From Fen-1258 sp041658245 (lineage in GTDB: Bacteria; Bacteroidota; Ignavibacteria; Ignavibacteriales; Melioribacteraceae), in contig JBBAAM010000014.1 in the NCBI GenBank assembly GCA_041658245.1, positions 1-64,000 of the forward strand: a stretch of DNA of 64,000 bases. Direction: 5' to 3'. Shown here in pieces: positions 7,820-15,372 of the stretch. Every line of letters starts with the position of its first letter. The first letter of the stretch is position 1. A program made the translations under genes and the position numbers. The notes beneath the pieces were generated by a model. That model was not told where the DNA came from. It ran no database searches and saw nothing but the letters and a program-made list of their open reading frames with translations.

Positions 7820-9172
7820 CTATCTTAGTAAAATAAGTTTCTTTGTATCTATAAAACTTCCAGCTTGCATTCTATAAAAGTAAATACCACTTGAAAGATT
7901 ACCTCCATCAAACTCAACTTCATAATTTCCAATTGGTTTTTCTTCATTAACCAACATAGCTATCTCTTTCCCAAGTATATCATATACTCTCAATGTTACA
8001 AAACTCGTATTTGATACAGAATAATTTATTATTGTTATCGGATTAAATGGGTTGGGATAATTTTGAAATAACTTATAAGATTCTTTCACATTGGAATTTT
8101 TTGATGCATCATTTATATCAGTGTTAATAAAAGCAGCACCATAGCTTTTTATTAAAGCGCAGAATTCTGTATCCGTTGTATCATGATCTTCAAGCGCCCA
8201 CCACAAAGGAACCTTTTTATCTTCAGGTACACCCCAACCCCAAAACATAGCACCGGTAGCTCCATTGTTAAAAGCAGCATCCATAGACTTTTTATAAACT
8301 TCGCAGTAAATACTTTTTAGATTGGTGTCTTTTCTTACTGAAAAATTCAAATTGCAATTTGAGGCAAATCCAAATTCTTCCATTAATACCGGCTTTCCCA
8401 TTGAGAGAAATTTCTTTGTTCGAAATTCAATTCGAGAGATATAGTCTTTAAGTAAATCCTTTTTATTCCAATTAGATGGAACCGGATAAAAATGAAACGA
8501 AAAGAAATCTAATTCCGGGATGTTGAGTGCATCATATTGAGCTCCATCTTGATCATATTCATTAATATCAGTCATTATTCCAATAGTGACAAGATGTTTT
8601 GTATCAATAGTTTTAACATGTTTAGAAATTTCGCTTATCCAATGCTGGATTTGAGAGAAAGTATAATTTTGTAGATCTGGCTCGTTTGCAATATCCCAAC
8701 CAAGGATAGTAGTATCATCTCGGTAGATTTTACCATTAATGGTATTCTTCCGTAATATTATTTGGCTAATCCTATTTTTATAATTGGTAATGCTCTGTTC
8801 GTTTGCAAAGTCTCGATAGGGAGAATTTGTACTGGCTACACAATCTGTAAGAGTCAAAAGAAGATATACGCCGTACTTAGAGGCAATATCGAGAATTCTA
8901 TCATAATCGGAAGCTTTCCAGTAGCCCCAGTCCATATATAGTCTATGAACTATAATATTATTCTCTTTTGCAGTTCTAATAGCTTTTTCAACGCTATAGT
9001 AATAGTCGTCATAAAAAATAAGATTTACTGAATTAGCACCAATAAAACGAAATGGCTTACCATCGACTATAAATATTTTATTAGCGATACCAACAAAAGG
9101 AAGTTGTGCATAACAGGGCGTAAATGAGATCAATGGGATAATCGTAGATAATAAAAAAATTAATTTTTTCAT
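7820..9172 (-). CDS. Secreted GH5-type glycoside hydrolase with T9SS sorting domain (cassette 2)
   Basis: The protein has 450 residues. After a signal peptide (to about residue 22, PCYAQ) comes a (beta/alpha)8 hydrolase of the GH5 mannanase/cellulase type. WDIANEP (about 155-161) carries the acid/base glutamate, and VLMEEFGF (about 262-269) the nucleophile. MFWGWGVPED (about 308-317) is the usual final-strand tryptophan motif. Residues about 365-450 (LFQNYPNPFNP ... TKKLILL) form the type A T9SS C-terminal signal, so the enzyme should be exported and cell-surface bound. Mannan or a related beta-glycan is the likely substrate. A complete secreted enzyme of about 1.4 kb is large for an integron cassette. 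Confidence 0.85.
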   Translation of the reverse strand: MKKLIFLLSTIIPLISFTPCYAQLPFVGIANKIFIVDGKPFRFIGANSVNLIFYDDYYYSVEKAIRTAKENNIIVHRLYMDWGYWKASDYDRILDIASKYGVYLLLTLTDCVASTNSPYRDFANEQSITNYKNRISQIILRKNTINGKIYRDDTTILGWDIANEPDLQNYTFSQIQHWISEISKHVKTIDTKHLVTIGIMTDINEYDQDGAQYDALNIPELDFFSFHFYPVPSNWNKKDLLKDYISRIEFRTKKFLSMGKPVLMEEFGFASNCNLNFSVRKDTNLKSIYCEVYKKSMDAAFNNGATGAMFWGWGVPEDKKVPLWWALEDHDTTDTEFCALIKSYGAAFINTDINDASKNSNVKESYKLFQNYPNPFNPITIINYSVSNTSFVTLRVYDILGKEIAMLVNEEKPIGNYEVEFDGGNLSSGIYFYRMQAGSFIDTKKLILLR

Positions 9173-9218
9173 TTTACTATCTCCGTATTAATAATTTTTG
9201 TTGCTATCAATTAAAAAC

Positions 9219-9406
9219 GTATAACGGCATTGCTTTTCACCCGTCCGCCCAGAACTACGATGTCAAACTGAAAAGCTACTACCAATAATTTTTAACAATT
9301 TTATTTAATAGAACAATCTTACTTGCAATGCTTAATTTTTCACCTAACCCGAAAACTTGAATAATGTCGCAATGAAAACGCGGTCGGGTGGAAAAGCTGG
9401 TTATAC
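9219..9406 (-). other. attC site of cassette 1
   Basis: GTATAAC at 9219-9225 and GTTATAC at 9400-9406 bound 188 bp. The 13 bases gttatacctattt at 9400-9412 are the exact reverse complement of aaataggtataac at 10875-10887, the start of cassette 1. The shared stems make it a sister of the sites at 3908-4095 and 7624-7812. Confidence 0.9.
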
Positions 9407-9438
9407 CTATTTGTTAAAAAAAATAATTGAAATAAACT

Positions 9439-10803
9439 TTAACCTCGCCACTGCCCAATACCGTGCCATAACATCTCAAGTGTTCTTTGTCCGGGGAGCC
9501 CACCAATTTTATGATAAATTCGTCTCATTTCTTCTATTCCACCTTTGAAGTTAAGTTCCTCACCAATAGCTATTACCTCTGGTTCCAAATCACTTATTTC
9601 TGTCTTATCCCCTTTAGTATATGCAATACACAAACTTCTTAATTTGGCAAGAAATTCTTCTTCGTAATGCAGTTTTTTGGTTGCATAGTTTTTAACTACT
9701 ATATCGGGATCATTTATCGCAATCTCTTCAATCACTGCATAGATTTGCTTTGATTTATTCTCCAAAAGATTTTCAATTGCTGCAATACGCAGATCGCAAG
9801 ATTCTGTACTTCGAACAAGTAGATATAAATATTCACCAAATTTTTGTGCATAAAGGTTTTCAATTGCGATCTTACGTAAGGGAAGCTCCTCTTCGATATT
9901 TTTAGCTATCTCATAAAATATATCTTGCGACTTTTTTTTATGAGAAAATTTCAGGCTAATGATAGCTATTTTCCGAACATTATGATCGGGATCATTCTTC
10001 GCAATTTTAGCTGTTTCACTTTGACTTAGACTAAAGCTATCTGCAATATATTCTCTAACTGAGGAATCACTTTCATTATTATATAATTGCAATAGCATTT
10101 TTTCGTCTCTTAATGTAAAAACAGCAGTTCGGCGGATTTCAGGATCCATATCCTTTAACGCAATTTCATAGAGCAATTGTTGATTTTTAAAACAGCTTAA
10201 TGCTACTGATTTAACACTATTTTTATTTGAATTTTTAAATATTTCGTACAGTATATCTTGATCATGTATTTTGCCGAAATAACACCTAGCATTATTAGAA
10301 TCATCCTCATTCAAGGCAAGAAAATGAAGGATTGCTTGATTTGTTAATTTTTTCAATATCTCCCATGTATTAATCCGTTTGATTTTAATTTTATTGTGCA
10401 ATTCCTTGAATACATTCAAATCGGAAACAACTAACGCTAATTCTTCCAAATCTTTTGACTTATCAATAAATTTTAATGCTTCAAGACGAAGTTCAACTGG
10501 GTAATTTTCCTTTACTATATCTACTAACATTTTCTCTTTGTTCCACATTCGATCGCGAATTTCATTAAATAATTTGTCACCATAATCTCCTATATTTATA
10601 ATTTTCATTCTCGCTGCATTTGATCGAGCTTTTTCTAAATCTGGGTTCAGCATTCTCACTGCTTCTAATCGAGCTTCGAGTGAGGGATCATTAATTATTA
10701 CTGATAGCAAATTATACTCAGTGGTAATTTTTTTTATGGCCTCAATTCTAACTTGCAGATCGCTCCGCTGCCATTTTGGTTTGAAGTAATCAGATAGTTT
10801 CAT
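9439..10803 (-). CDS. HEAT-repeat protein (cassette 1)
   Basis: The protein has 454 residues built almost wholly of short helix pairs of the HEAT/PBS-lyase type, with repeated DPEIRRTAVFTLRDEKML, DSSVREYIADSFSLSQ, DHNVRKIAIISL and DIVVKNYATKKL units from about residue 20 to 400. Such scaffolds bind proteins or nucleic acids; some (AlkD-like) act on DNA, but no catalytic residues can be claimed here. There is no signal peptide. It is the cassette next to attI, the last to have been integrated in a working integron and the best placed for transcription from the integrase side. Confidence 0.75.
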   Translation of the reverse strand: MKLSDYFKPKWQRSDLQVRIEAIKKITTEYNLLSVIINDPSLEARLEAVRMLNPDLEKARSNAARMKIINIGDYGDKLFNEIRDRMWNKEKMLVDIVKENYPVELRLEALKFIDKSKDLEELALVVSDLNVFKELHNKIKIKRINTWEILKKLTNQAILHFLALNEDDSNNARCYFGKIHDQDILYEIFKNSNKNSVKSVALSCFKNQQLLYEIALKDMDPEIRRTAVFTLRDEKMLLQLYNNESDSSVREYIADSFSLSQSETAKIAKNDPDHNVRKIAIISLKFSHKKKSQDIFYEIAKNIEEELPLRKIAIENLYAQKFGEYLYLLVRSTESCDLRIAAIENLLENKSKQIYAVIEEIAINDPDIVVKNYATKKLHYEEEFLAKLRSLCIAYTKGDKTEISDLEPEVIAIGEELNFKGGIEEMRRIYHKIGGLPGQRTLEMLWHGIGQWRG

Positions 10804-10874
10804 AAGTAAACCTAATTGAAAATTTTGTTAATAATCTCTTGAAAATAAAAATCAACAAACTTATTTATTATATT

Positions 10875-10887
10875 AAATAGGTATAAC
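10875..10887 (-). other. attI recombination point / start of cassette 1
   Basis: On the minus strand GTTATACCTATTT starts here, matching in reverse complement the 5' end of the cassette 1 attC. This places the crossover (between G and TT) at 10887/10886, about 140 bases after the native integrase stop. The full extent of attI to the right is not defined by sequence alone. Confidence 0.75.
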
Positions 10888-10919
10888 TATTACTTATACT
10901 GCATGAAATTATTAGCTAA

Positions 10920-10957
10920 GGAACGTAGATATGCATGCAGTTGCATATCTACGTTCC
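10920..10957. repeat. Perfect 16-bp inverted repeat beside attI
   Basis: GGAACGTAGATATGCA and its exact complement are separated by six bases (10936-10941). The hairpin lies between the native integrase stop (11028) and the attI crossover (10887). No T-run follows on either strand, so it is not a standard terminator. It may be part of attI, a regulator site or a transcript-stabilising structure. Confidence 0.7.
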
Positions 10958-11095
10958 AATTTCTTCCAAAACTTTTCATTTTCGCAATATTCTAAAATAG
11001 GTGTATGCATATCTATCATCCTCACTCTCAGTAATCTAAAGGACTCTTTACTCCAATCCCTCTATTCAATACATGTGTATATATCATTGTTGTCT

Positions 11096-11356
11096 TTATC
11101 CCGTGAGATAATTCTTAATTCTGTTTTTAATATATCTTTTGCCCCAAGCGGTTTTAAGATATTTTTCTCTACCGGTGGCATCTTGTTGATTTAAGCATCC
11201 TTCCCAATAAATTAATTTTAATGGTAATCTATTCTTTGTAGAGTCAACTTTACCTTTATTATGTTCATCTAATCTTTTTAATAAATTCCTTGTGTAACCG
11301 ACATAGTGTTTATGATCTTTCTCAGACCTTAACACGTATGTATAAAAGTAATTCAT
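11096..11356 (-). CDS. Small GIY-YIG endonuclease of the mini-element
   Basis: The protein has 86 residues. YTYVLRSEKD and HYVGYTRNL are the GIY and YIG strands; LKRLDEHNKG gives the conserved arginine region; GREKYLKTAWGKRYIKNRIK carries the metal-binding glutamate. This is the short stand-alone (UvrC-N/COG2827-like) type with no DNA-binding domain. Its ATG overlaps the TGA of the truncated integrase by four bases (ATGA), which would couple translation. Its stop codon lies in the left inverted repeat. Stand-alone copies are common in Bacteroidota and Ignavibacteriota; a homing-like role in the mobility of the element is inferred. Confidence 0.85.
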   Translation of the reverse strand: MNYFYTYVLRSEKDHKHYVGYTRNLLKRLDEHNKGKVDSTKNRLPLKLIYWEGCLNQQDATGREKYLKTAWGKRYIKNRIKNYLTG

Positions 11357-11376
11357 ACTAAATATCTCACGGGATG
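11097..11376 (-). mobile_element. 280-bp GIY-YIG mini-element inserted in intI
   Basis: ATCCCGTGAGATA at 11098-11110 and its exact complement at 11363-11375 form 13-bp terminal inverted repeats around one GIY-YIG ORF. Excising 11097-11376 rejoins the integrase codons without loss or gain (GTT next to AAG), so both ends are known to about one base. No target duplication is evident. The whole element is little longer than its gene, with no transposase. Confidence 0.9.
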
Positions 11377-12360
11377 AACCGACTGATGCCCTAACAATTC
11401 TTGTATTGTTCTAATATCAGCGCCATTCTCTAAAAGATGTGTTGCAAAAGAATGACGGAATGTGTGTGGACTTCCCGGTTTATTTACTCCGGCATTTTTA
11501 ATTGCTTCTTTAACAGCCCTTTGAATTGTTGTCTCATGTACACGGTATCTAAAAACTAAACCACTCTCCTTTTCCTTTATAAATTTATCTGCAGGAAATA
11601 CATACTGCCAGCCAAATTCTTTACCTGCATTTGGATATTTTCTCTTGAGTGCATATGGAAGAATTGTTTCACCTTTGCCGTCAGTTAAATCTTTTTTGTG
11701 CTTTATATAAACTTCATTTAAATGTTTTTTCAATTCCGGTTGGATTGACATTGGAAGAACAGTATGACGGTCCTTTTCACCTTTGCCATCCCGTACTATT
11801 ATTTGTTTATAATCGAAATCAATATCCTTTACTCTCAAGTTAAGACATTCAGCTAAACGCAAACCTCCTCCATATAAAAGAGAAACAATTAACTTTGGAG
11901 TTCCTTCAAGATTGTCAAATATTTTTATCACCTCTCTTTTAGAAAACACAACAGGTAAATGTTTTACTCTTGTTGAATGCTTTATATCCTCAATCCACCC
12001 CACATCTTTCTTTAATACATTTTTATATAAATAAAGAACCCCTTGCAACGCCTGGTTCTGCGTTGAAGATGATACGTGCCTGCTTATTGCAAGATGATTA
12101 ATAAAATTTTTAATCTCTTCAGGTCCAAGTTTATCGGGATGAATTTTATTATTGAAGATTATGAATTGCTTAATCCAAGAAGTGTAACTCTCTTCAGTTT
12201 TTTTACTATAGTGATTCGTCCGTAGAGTTATTCGAACTTGATCAAGAAGTTTTGGTTTTCGTAAAGGTAATTTTACAGCAGTTTCCAAAGTCCATCCCCT
12301 AACTTTGAGTTCAACTTAAACTTTAAATCCTACTTTATCAATAAAAGAAAAATCATATAG

Positions 12361-12399
12361 ATTCCGGATAACTCCCGATAAATCGGGACTTTCCGGAAT
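12361..12399. repeat. Nested palindrome, REP-like
   Basis: ATTCCGGA/TCCGGAAT arms (12361-12368, 12392-12399) enclose TCCCGA/TCGGGA (12373-12378, 12383-12388). This two-level hairpin lies between the DUF5916 gene and intI and could end transcription of the former or be a dispersed intergenic repeat. Confidence 0.6.
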
Positions 12400-12422
12400 G
12401 ACAGTAAAACACCGACCACCAA

Positions 12423-14579
12423 TCATAGCGTAATCAGCCATACGAACTTTGCAAGGATTGCAAAATCTTTTGAACGTACTTTCCCTTCCGTAGAAAGAAG
12501 CTGATTGATAACAAGATAAAGATCGCTGCCGATCTTCGGTTTCCAATTTATTCTGTAGTTGAGATTAACTTCATTGGTTTCATTGTTCCATTGCGCAAAA
12601 ATGGAAGAGAAAAGTTTTGTAGAAAAATTATAACCGATCCGTCCGCCGATCTCACTTGTGTTCAGACGGTTATCATTTATATCAATACTGTTAAAGGTAT
12701 AATCGCCGGAAAAAATAAAATGTTTATCGGCATTAAGTGAAAGAGAGGAATAAAAAGTTTTTCTTGTTCCGTTATAGTAACCACCCCAAACATAATTAAC
12801 AACTCCAAAAACAATTCTTGATGAAGAAGATTCGAAACTTGCACCGTAAGTGGTGTACCAATATTCACCGGCAAGTATTTGTGTGCAGTTAAATATTTCA
12901 AAATCTTCATCGGGTCTATCGAATGTTCTACGAATTCCGAACTTAAATTGTTCGCCGCTCTCCGTTTCTATATCCAGCGGACTCATTGCAAATTGAGCAG
13001 ATTGAAGATTGCCGTTATTATCAAAATACATGTTCGATTGAAACACTTCGAAATCAAGTTTCTTTATTCCATATTTATTAATACGCGGGGATATATCCAG
13101 GTTATAAACAAGCTGTTGGTAACCTTTGCGCGCAATAAAACCCATCGCTGGATTAAATCCGGATTGGACGAATCTGTAACCGAGATAAGTATCAATAAGA
13201 TCGTTTGGAAAATCCACAAAGAAATTACCCGCCCATGAATTTTTAGCCCCGTCTTTTTCATCTGTCTTTGCCACCGCAGCATGTACAATTAAGTTTTGAT
13301 CGCCAAGAAAATCATTGAAAGCAAAATTGAGATCGCCGCCGAAAGAACGGTTGTAACCGAAAGCAGATAATTTATTGGTAACAAGAAATCCTGCCGAGGA
13401 AGAATTGAATAGATCGTATTTAACACGCGCAGTGCCGTAATTAGTTGTTGGTTCATCGCCCTTTGCAGCAGTTTGCATATCAATTGCACCAATTTCAAAA
13501 TTGCCTAACCGCCCTACAAGTTTGGCTCCTGCAATAATTGGAATTTGAATTCCGTCTTTAATTCCAATTCTACGTGTGTAGAATAAATTATTATTATCGC
13601 CCAAACTAAAATCAAAAGTTTTTTTCCCTTCCAAAAAGAATTCTCTTTTTTCAGGAAAGAATAACGGAAAGCGGGTAAGATTAATTTTAGATCGGTCGCT
13701 TTCAACTTGCGCAAAATCCGTATTGATAGTTGCATCGAGTGAAAGTGTTTCGGTAATTCCGTATTTGATATCAAGCCCCGGCTCGTATATATATTTTTTA
13801 TCGCCGTTAATAAATTGTGCGCCTGCAGTAAAATATGGTTTAAGATAAATCGGATTCCCCCGCTCTATATTTTCTATTCCGGTAAGACTGCCCGCTTCTG
13901 CAATTTTGATTAGACCTAAATTTTTCCCGATCGAAGTCCATATTACTGTTTCGTTTTTTCTGCGGATAGTCCGCTCTATGTTAAATCCCCATACTTGTTT
14001 CTCTTTATTATAGAATTTGAAAGTAGAAAACGGAAAACGGAATTCGGCACTCCAGCCGTTATTAAGAATTTTGCATTCAACTTCCCAAACACCGTTCCAT
14101 GCTTCATTAAAATCGTTCATCTCAAATCCGGTTAAGAGTGCATCGTCTTGTGCACCAAGCGGGTTTGTTCCAAACCAATAAGCAGTTCGGTTATCGTCGA
14201 ATGTATCGAAGATCAGTTTGATGTTATCATCGTTGCTTATCATCCCGTCCCATTTCATTTCCCGCGCAATAATTTTATCCGGTTCGTTATCGTAACACAT
14301 CACACCGATGTAAAGATAGTTGTCATCATAAATTATTTTTACTTCGGTTAGTAAAGATGGTTGTGCGCCTGCAATCGGTTCCTGTTGAAGGAAATCTTTT
14401 ATAGGAAGTGCATTCTTCCAGACAGCATCATCAAGCACGCCGTCAATCCTCGGTGAGGTACTTGTACGTATTGCGTTTATGCTTTTTGATTGTGCTGTTA
14501 TAAAATTAAAAGTACAAAGGAATAAAAACAGAATTAATATTTTTTTGATTTGAGAGAAGTAACTGAAAGATAAATTCAT
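12423..14579 (-). CDS. DUF5916 outer-membrane protein with CBM9-like N-terminal domain
   Basis: ATG at 14579 (MNLSFSYFSQ) is preferred to an upstream ATG at 14591 because the signal peptide (ILILFLFLCTFNFITAQ) follows directly. The protein has 718 residues. About residues 40-215 form a carbohydrate-binding family 9-like sandwich (RIDGVLDDAVWKNA ... LYIGVMCYDNEPDKI). The remainder is the DUF5916 domain, including FFPEKREFFLEGKKTFDFS and a series of barrel strands to the C-terminus. Members are found in the outer membrane of Bacteroidota and relatives; sugar or polymer uptake is inferred from the CBM9-like part. Confidence 0.82.
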   Translation of the reverse strand: MNLSFSYFSQIKKILILFLFLCTFNFITAQSKSINAIRTSTSPRIDGVLDDAVWKNALPIKDFLQQEPIAGAQPSLLTEVKIIYDDNYLYIGVMCYDNEPDKIIAREMKWDGMISNDDNIKLIFDTFDDNRTAYWFGTNPLGAQDDALLTGFEMNDFNEAWNGVWEVECKILNNGWSAEFRFPFSTFKFYNKEKQVWGFNIERTIRRKNETVIWTSIGKNLGLIKIAEAGSLTGIENIERGNPIYLKPYFTAGAQFINGDKKYIYEPGLDIKYGITETLSLDATINTDFAQVESDRSKINLTRFPLFFPEKREFFLEGKKTFDFSLGDNNNLFYTRRIGIKDGIQIPIIAGAKLVGRLGNFEIGAIDMQTAAKGDEPTTNYGTARVKYDLFNSSSAGFLVTNKLSAFGYNRSFGGDLNFAFNDFLGDQNLIVHAAVAKTDEKDGAKNSWAGNFFVDFPNDLIDTYLGYRFVQSGFNPAMGFIARKGYQQLVYNLDISPRINKYGIKKLDFEVFQSNMYFDNNGNLQSAQFAMSPLDIETESGEQFKFGIRRTFDRPDEDFEIFNCTQILAGEYWYTTYGASFESSSSRIVFGVVNYVWGGYYNGTRKTFYSSLSLNADKHFIFSGDYTFNSIDINDNRLNTSEIGGRIGYNFSTKLFSSIFAQWNNETNEVNLNYRINWKPKIGSDLYLVINQLLSTEGKVRSKDFAILAKFVWLITL

Positions 14580-14766
14580 AGAAATTACCAATGTTTGAAA
14601 ATAGTGGTTAGAAAAATAGAAAAGTATTTTTTAGTCGGGTAGTTAAATTCTGTTAAAGTGAAAATAACTTATAAGAACCGCGCGTAACGGACTCTGAATT
14701 TTTTTGTCCTGATGAAAGATGTTTGTTGGAAAATTATACAAATCGCCAACCGTTAATATCCAACAA

Positions 14767-15148
14767 CTATTTCTTAATAAACTCAAGCTTCCCCGCTCCC
14801 GGATAACGAATTACAATTGTATCACACGATTCAAATTTGTTCATTAGTAATTCAGCAGAGAGCGGATTGATTATAAATTTTTGTACAGTACGTTTCAGAG
14901 GACGCGCGCCGTATGTTAAATCATATCCGTGCTGAAGCGGAAAATCTTTTGCATCTTCTTCAACTTCAAGACCGATATTTTTTTCCGCGAGCACCTCTCC
15001 CACTCTCTGCAATTGATGTATGCTGAAGCATCGCAGCAAGAAGATGTTCAGGTTCAACAATTTGATTATAATAGTTCTGAGCAATCTCTATTGTGCTTTG
15101 AACAGTCTCTTGAGCCTTGACCGTAAACTTATTAAAATTAAAAGCCAT
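14767..15148 (-). pseudogene. clpB: clpB relic with about 750 codons deleted
   Basis: From the ATG at 15148 the first 37 residues (MAFNFNKFTVKAQETVQSTI ... EHLLAAMLQ) are the N-terminus of the disaggregase ClpB. Directly after, in another frame, comes the ClpB C-terminus (LQRVGEVLAEKNIGLEVEED, then LTYGARPLKRTVQKFIINPL), ending at 14767. Both ATPase domains and the middle domain are gone; a full ClpB has about 860-870 residues. The junction lies near 15030 and shifts the frame, so no product is expected. A complete clpB may exist elsewhere in the genome. Confidence 0.9.
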
Positions 15149-15218
15149 TGTAATAACCCACATAATTTCTAACACTAATTTAACGTTCATACAAATTATT
15201 TACTAAAATAGTTTCGAG

Positions 15219-15239
15219 CTCGTAATAAAATATTACGAG
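15219..15239. repeat. Short inverted repeat upstream of mnmE
   Basis: CTCGTAATA, three bases, then TATTACGAG make a perfect nine-bp palindrome 130 bases before mnmE. It could be an operator or a hairpin in the leader; the sequence does not decide. Confidence 0.5.
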
Positions 15240-15372
15240 TTAGTAAATATTGAATTAGTAATAATATTTTACTGTCAGTTATTACGTAGTCTGTTTATTG
15301 AGTGTAATCGCTAATTGTTTTAATTTAGTGCCCCCGTTTCTCAAACTCTTTAATTAATTATTCCGGAACGAA

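Larger units (their letters stand above)
1..12288 (-). mobile_element. Chromosomal integron, inverse layout, ten cassettes, left end outside window
   Basis: Ten minus-strand genes alternate with attC-type sites of near-constant length that start and end with complementary core sites. A tyrosine recombinase with the extra IntI domain lies at the right end. Each cassette starts with a TTRRRY-like core that is the reverse complement of the first bases of its own attC, as expected for elements excised as circles. The integrase gene is upstream of the array and points the same way, unlike the divergent layout of class 1-3 integrons. The array continues past position 1. The integrase is interrupted, so the array is probably frozen unless an IntI is supplied in trans. 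Confidence 0.93.
11028..12288 (-). pseudogene. intI: Integron integrase IntI, interrupted before the catalytic tyrosine
   Basis: The frame opens at TTG 12288 after an AGGGGA ribosome site. It encodes a tyrosine recombinase: Arg144 in GGGLRLAE, His275 and Arg278 in PHTFRHS, and His301 in ELLGH. Residues about 206-232 (YALKRKYPNAGKEFGWQYVF) are the extra domain unique to integron integrases. The reading frame then enters the inserted element and stops at 11353, giving 311 residues that end HPVRYLV. Removing 11097-11376 restores GHQSV joined to KTTMIYTHVLNRG and a stop at 11028: a normal 326-residue IntI with Tyr310. The broken protein has a tyrosine at 309 from the insert, one residue out of place, and lacks the C-terminal helix, so it is probably inactive. 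Confidence 0.93.

Noticed and set aside
1142..9406. Regularly spaced repeats as a CRISPR array
   Set aside because: The units are 165-191 bp with genes between them, and have paired core sites; this is an integron array.
10920..10957. Hairpin as rho-independent terminator of intI
   Set aside because: No T-run follows on the minus strand (TTAGCT only).
12879..13774. Several open frames on both strands inside the DUF5916 gene
   Set aside because: Shadow frames of a gene with clear signal peptide, CBM9-like and DUF5916 motifs.
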